Below are positions 5,479 to 5,945 of a stretch of 5,945 nt of DNA, in pieces. The notes below the pieces were generated by a model that saw only the letters and a list, made by a program, of their open reading frames with translations, did not search any database and was not told where the DNA came from. Source of the DNA: Burkholderiales bacterium UBA6064. GTDB taxonomy: Bacteria > Pseudomonadota > Gammaproteobacteria > Burkholderiales > Burkholderiaceae_B. The stretch is taken from contig DIYC01000102.1 of the NCBI GenBank assembly GCA_002428895.1, positions 1-5,945 on the forward strand, written 5' to 3'. The position numbers and the translations under genes are program-made. Positions within the stretch are counted from its first letter, which is position 1, and every line of letters starts with the position of its first letter.

Positions 5479-5945
5479 TTGAAAAAAAATCATATTGTAT
5501 TGATCGGAATGATGGGGGCAGGAAAAAGCACTGTAGGTCGTGCGCTTGCTCGTCAATTAGGCTGTGCTTTTTATGACATGGATCACATGATTGAAAGTGC
5601 AACGGGCGTGAGTATTTCGACAATTTTTGAGATTGAGGGTGAAATCGGTTTTAGAAAACGGGAAACACAGACATTGATGAATTTTGATGAGACTGAATCG
5701 TATGTCTTAGCCACAGGTGGTGGCGTGGTGTTGTCCGCAGAAAACCGAAAAGCGCTTCGTGGGTTGGGTCAAGTGGTGTATTTGCGTGCAAATTGGAAAG
5801 ATTTGTATGAACGTACCAGCTTAGATAAAAATAGGCCTCTCTTGCAAGCGGCAGATCCTAAAGAAATCATTCGTGAACTGTTGCAACAACGTGCCCCGCT
5901 GTACGAAGAAGTTGCGCATGTGATTGTTGATACGGATCATCAACC
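5479..5945 (+). CDS. aroK: Shikimate kinase, N-terminal part (runs off the right edge)
   Basis: This cytoplasmic NMP-kinase-fold enzyme phosphorylates shikimate at O3 with ATP, the fifth step of the shikimate pathway. The 155 visible codons include most of the usual 170-180. Walker A is GMMGAGKS at 10-17 (Lys16). The shikimate-binding Asp35 lies in DMDHMIE, Arg59 in IGFRKRE, and the GGG loop at 80-82 in LATGGGVVL. The lid arginine is Arg119 in NRPLL, and Arg138 in QQRAPLYEE is the next substrate-binding Arg. The start is inferred to be TTG at 5479: an in-frame TAG lies two codons upstream at 5473-5475, and the first ATG codons fall inside the P-loop. The phrase STIFEIEGEIGFR resembles betaproteobacterial AroK. 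aroB usually follows but is beyond the window. Confidence 0.96.
   Translation, partial: MKKNHIVLIGMMGAGKSTVGRALARQLGCAFYDMDHMIESATGVSISTIFEIEGEIGFRKRETQTLMNFDETESYVLATGGGVVLSAENRKALRGLGQVVYLRANWKDLYERTSLDKNRPLLQAADPKEIIRELLQQRAPLYEEVAHVIVDTDHQ

Overview
The window holds seven housekeeping genes and no mobile element, CRISPR array, RNA gene or other accessory system that I can see. It looks like a chromosomal segment of a betaproteobacterium of moderate to low GC (spot counts of two lines gave about 32% and 48%). The evidence is gene order: engB next to a cytochrome c4 gene, then lysA, lptM, cyaY, the PBP1A gene and aroK. In Pseudomonas these form three separate loci and lysA is followed by dapF; in betaproteobacteria, as I recall, they are joined. 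The AroK and EngB sequences also look betaproteobacterial. I cannot name the genus.

Layout from left to right: the 5' part of engB (minus strand, running off the left edge); a 105-bp divergent promoter region; a diheme cytochrome c4 gene (plus); lysA (minus), convergent with it; lptM (minus), missed by a simple length filter and sitting upstream of lysA; cyaY (plus), whose ATG overlaps the ATG of lptM; mrcA/ponA (minus), convergent with cyaY; a 163-bp divergent gap; and the 5' part of aroK (plus), starting with TTG and running off the right edge.

Several products relate to the cell envelope: LysA makes lysine from meso-diaminopimelate (also a peptidoglycan precursor), LptM is a small outer-membrane lipoprotein linked to LPS-translocon maturation, and PBP1A polymerises and cross-links peptidoglycan. 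Cytochrome c4 serves periplasmic electron transfer, CyaY handles iron for Fe-S assembly, EngB acts in 50S ribosome assembly, and AroK belongs to aromatic amino-acid synthesis.

The points most worth a second look are the overlapping divergent start codons of lptM and cyaY (TCATGA), the apparent absence of pilMNOPQ between the PBP1A gene and aroK and of cytochrome c maturation genes beside cytochrome c4, the TTG start of aroK, and a perfect 10-bp inverted repeat in the 3' end of the PBP1A gene. I found no evidence of a novel system.
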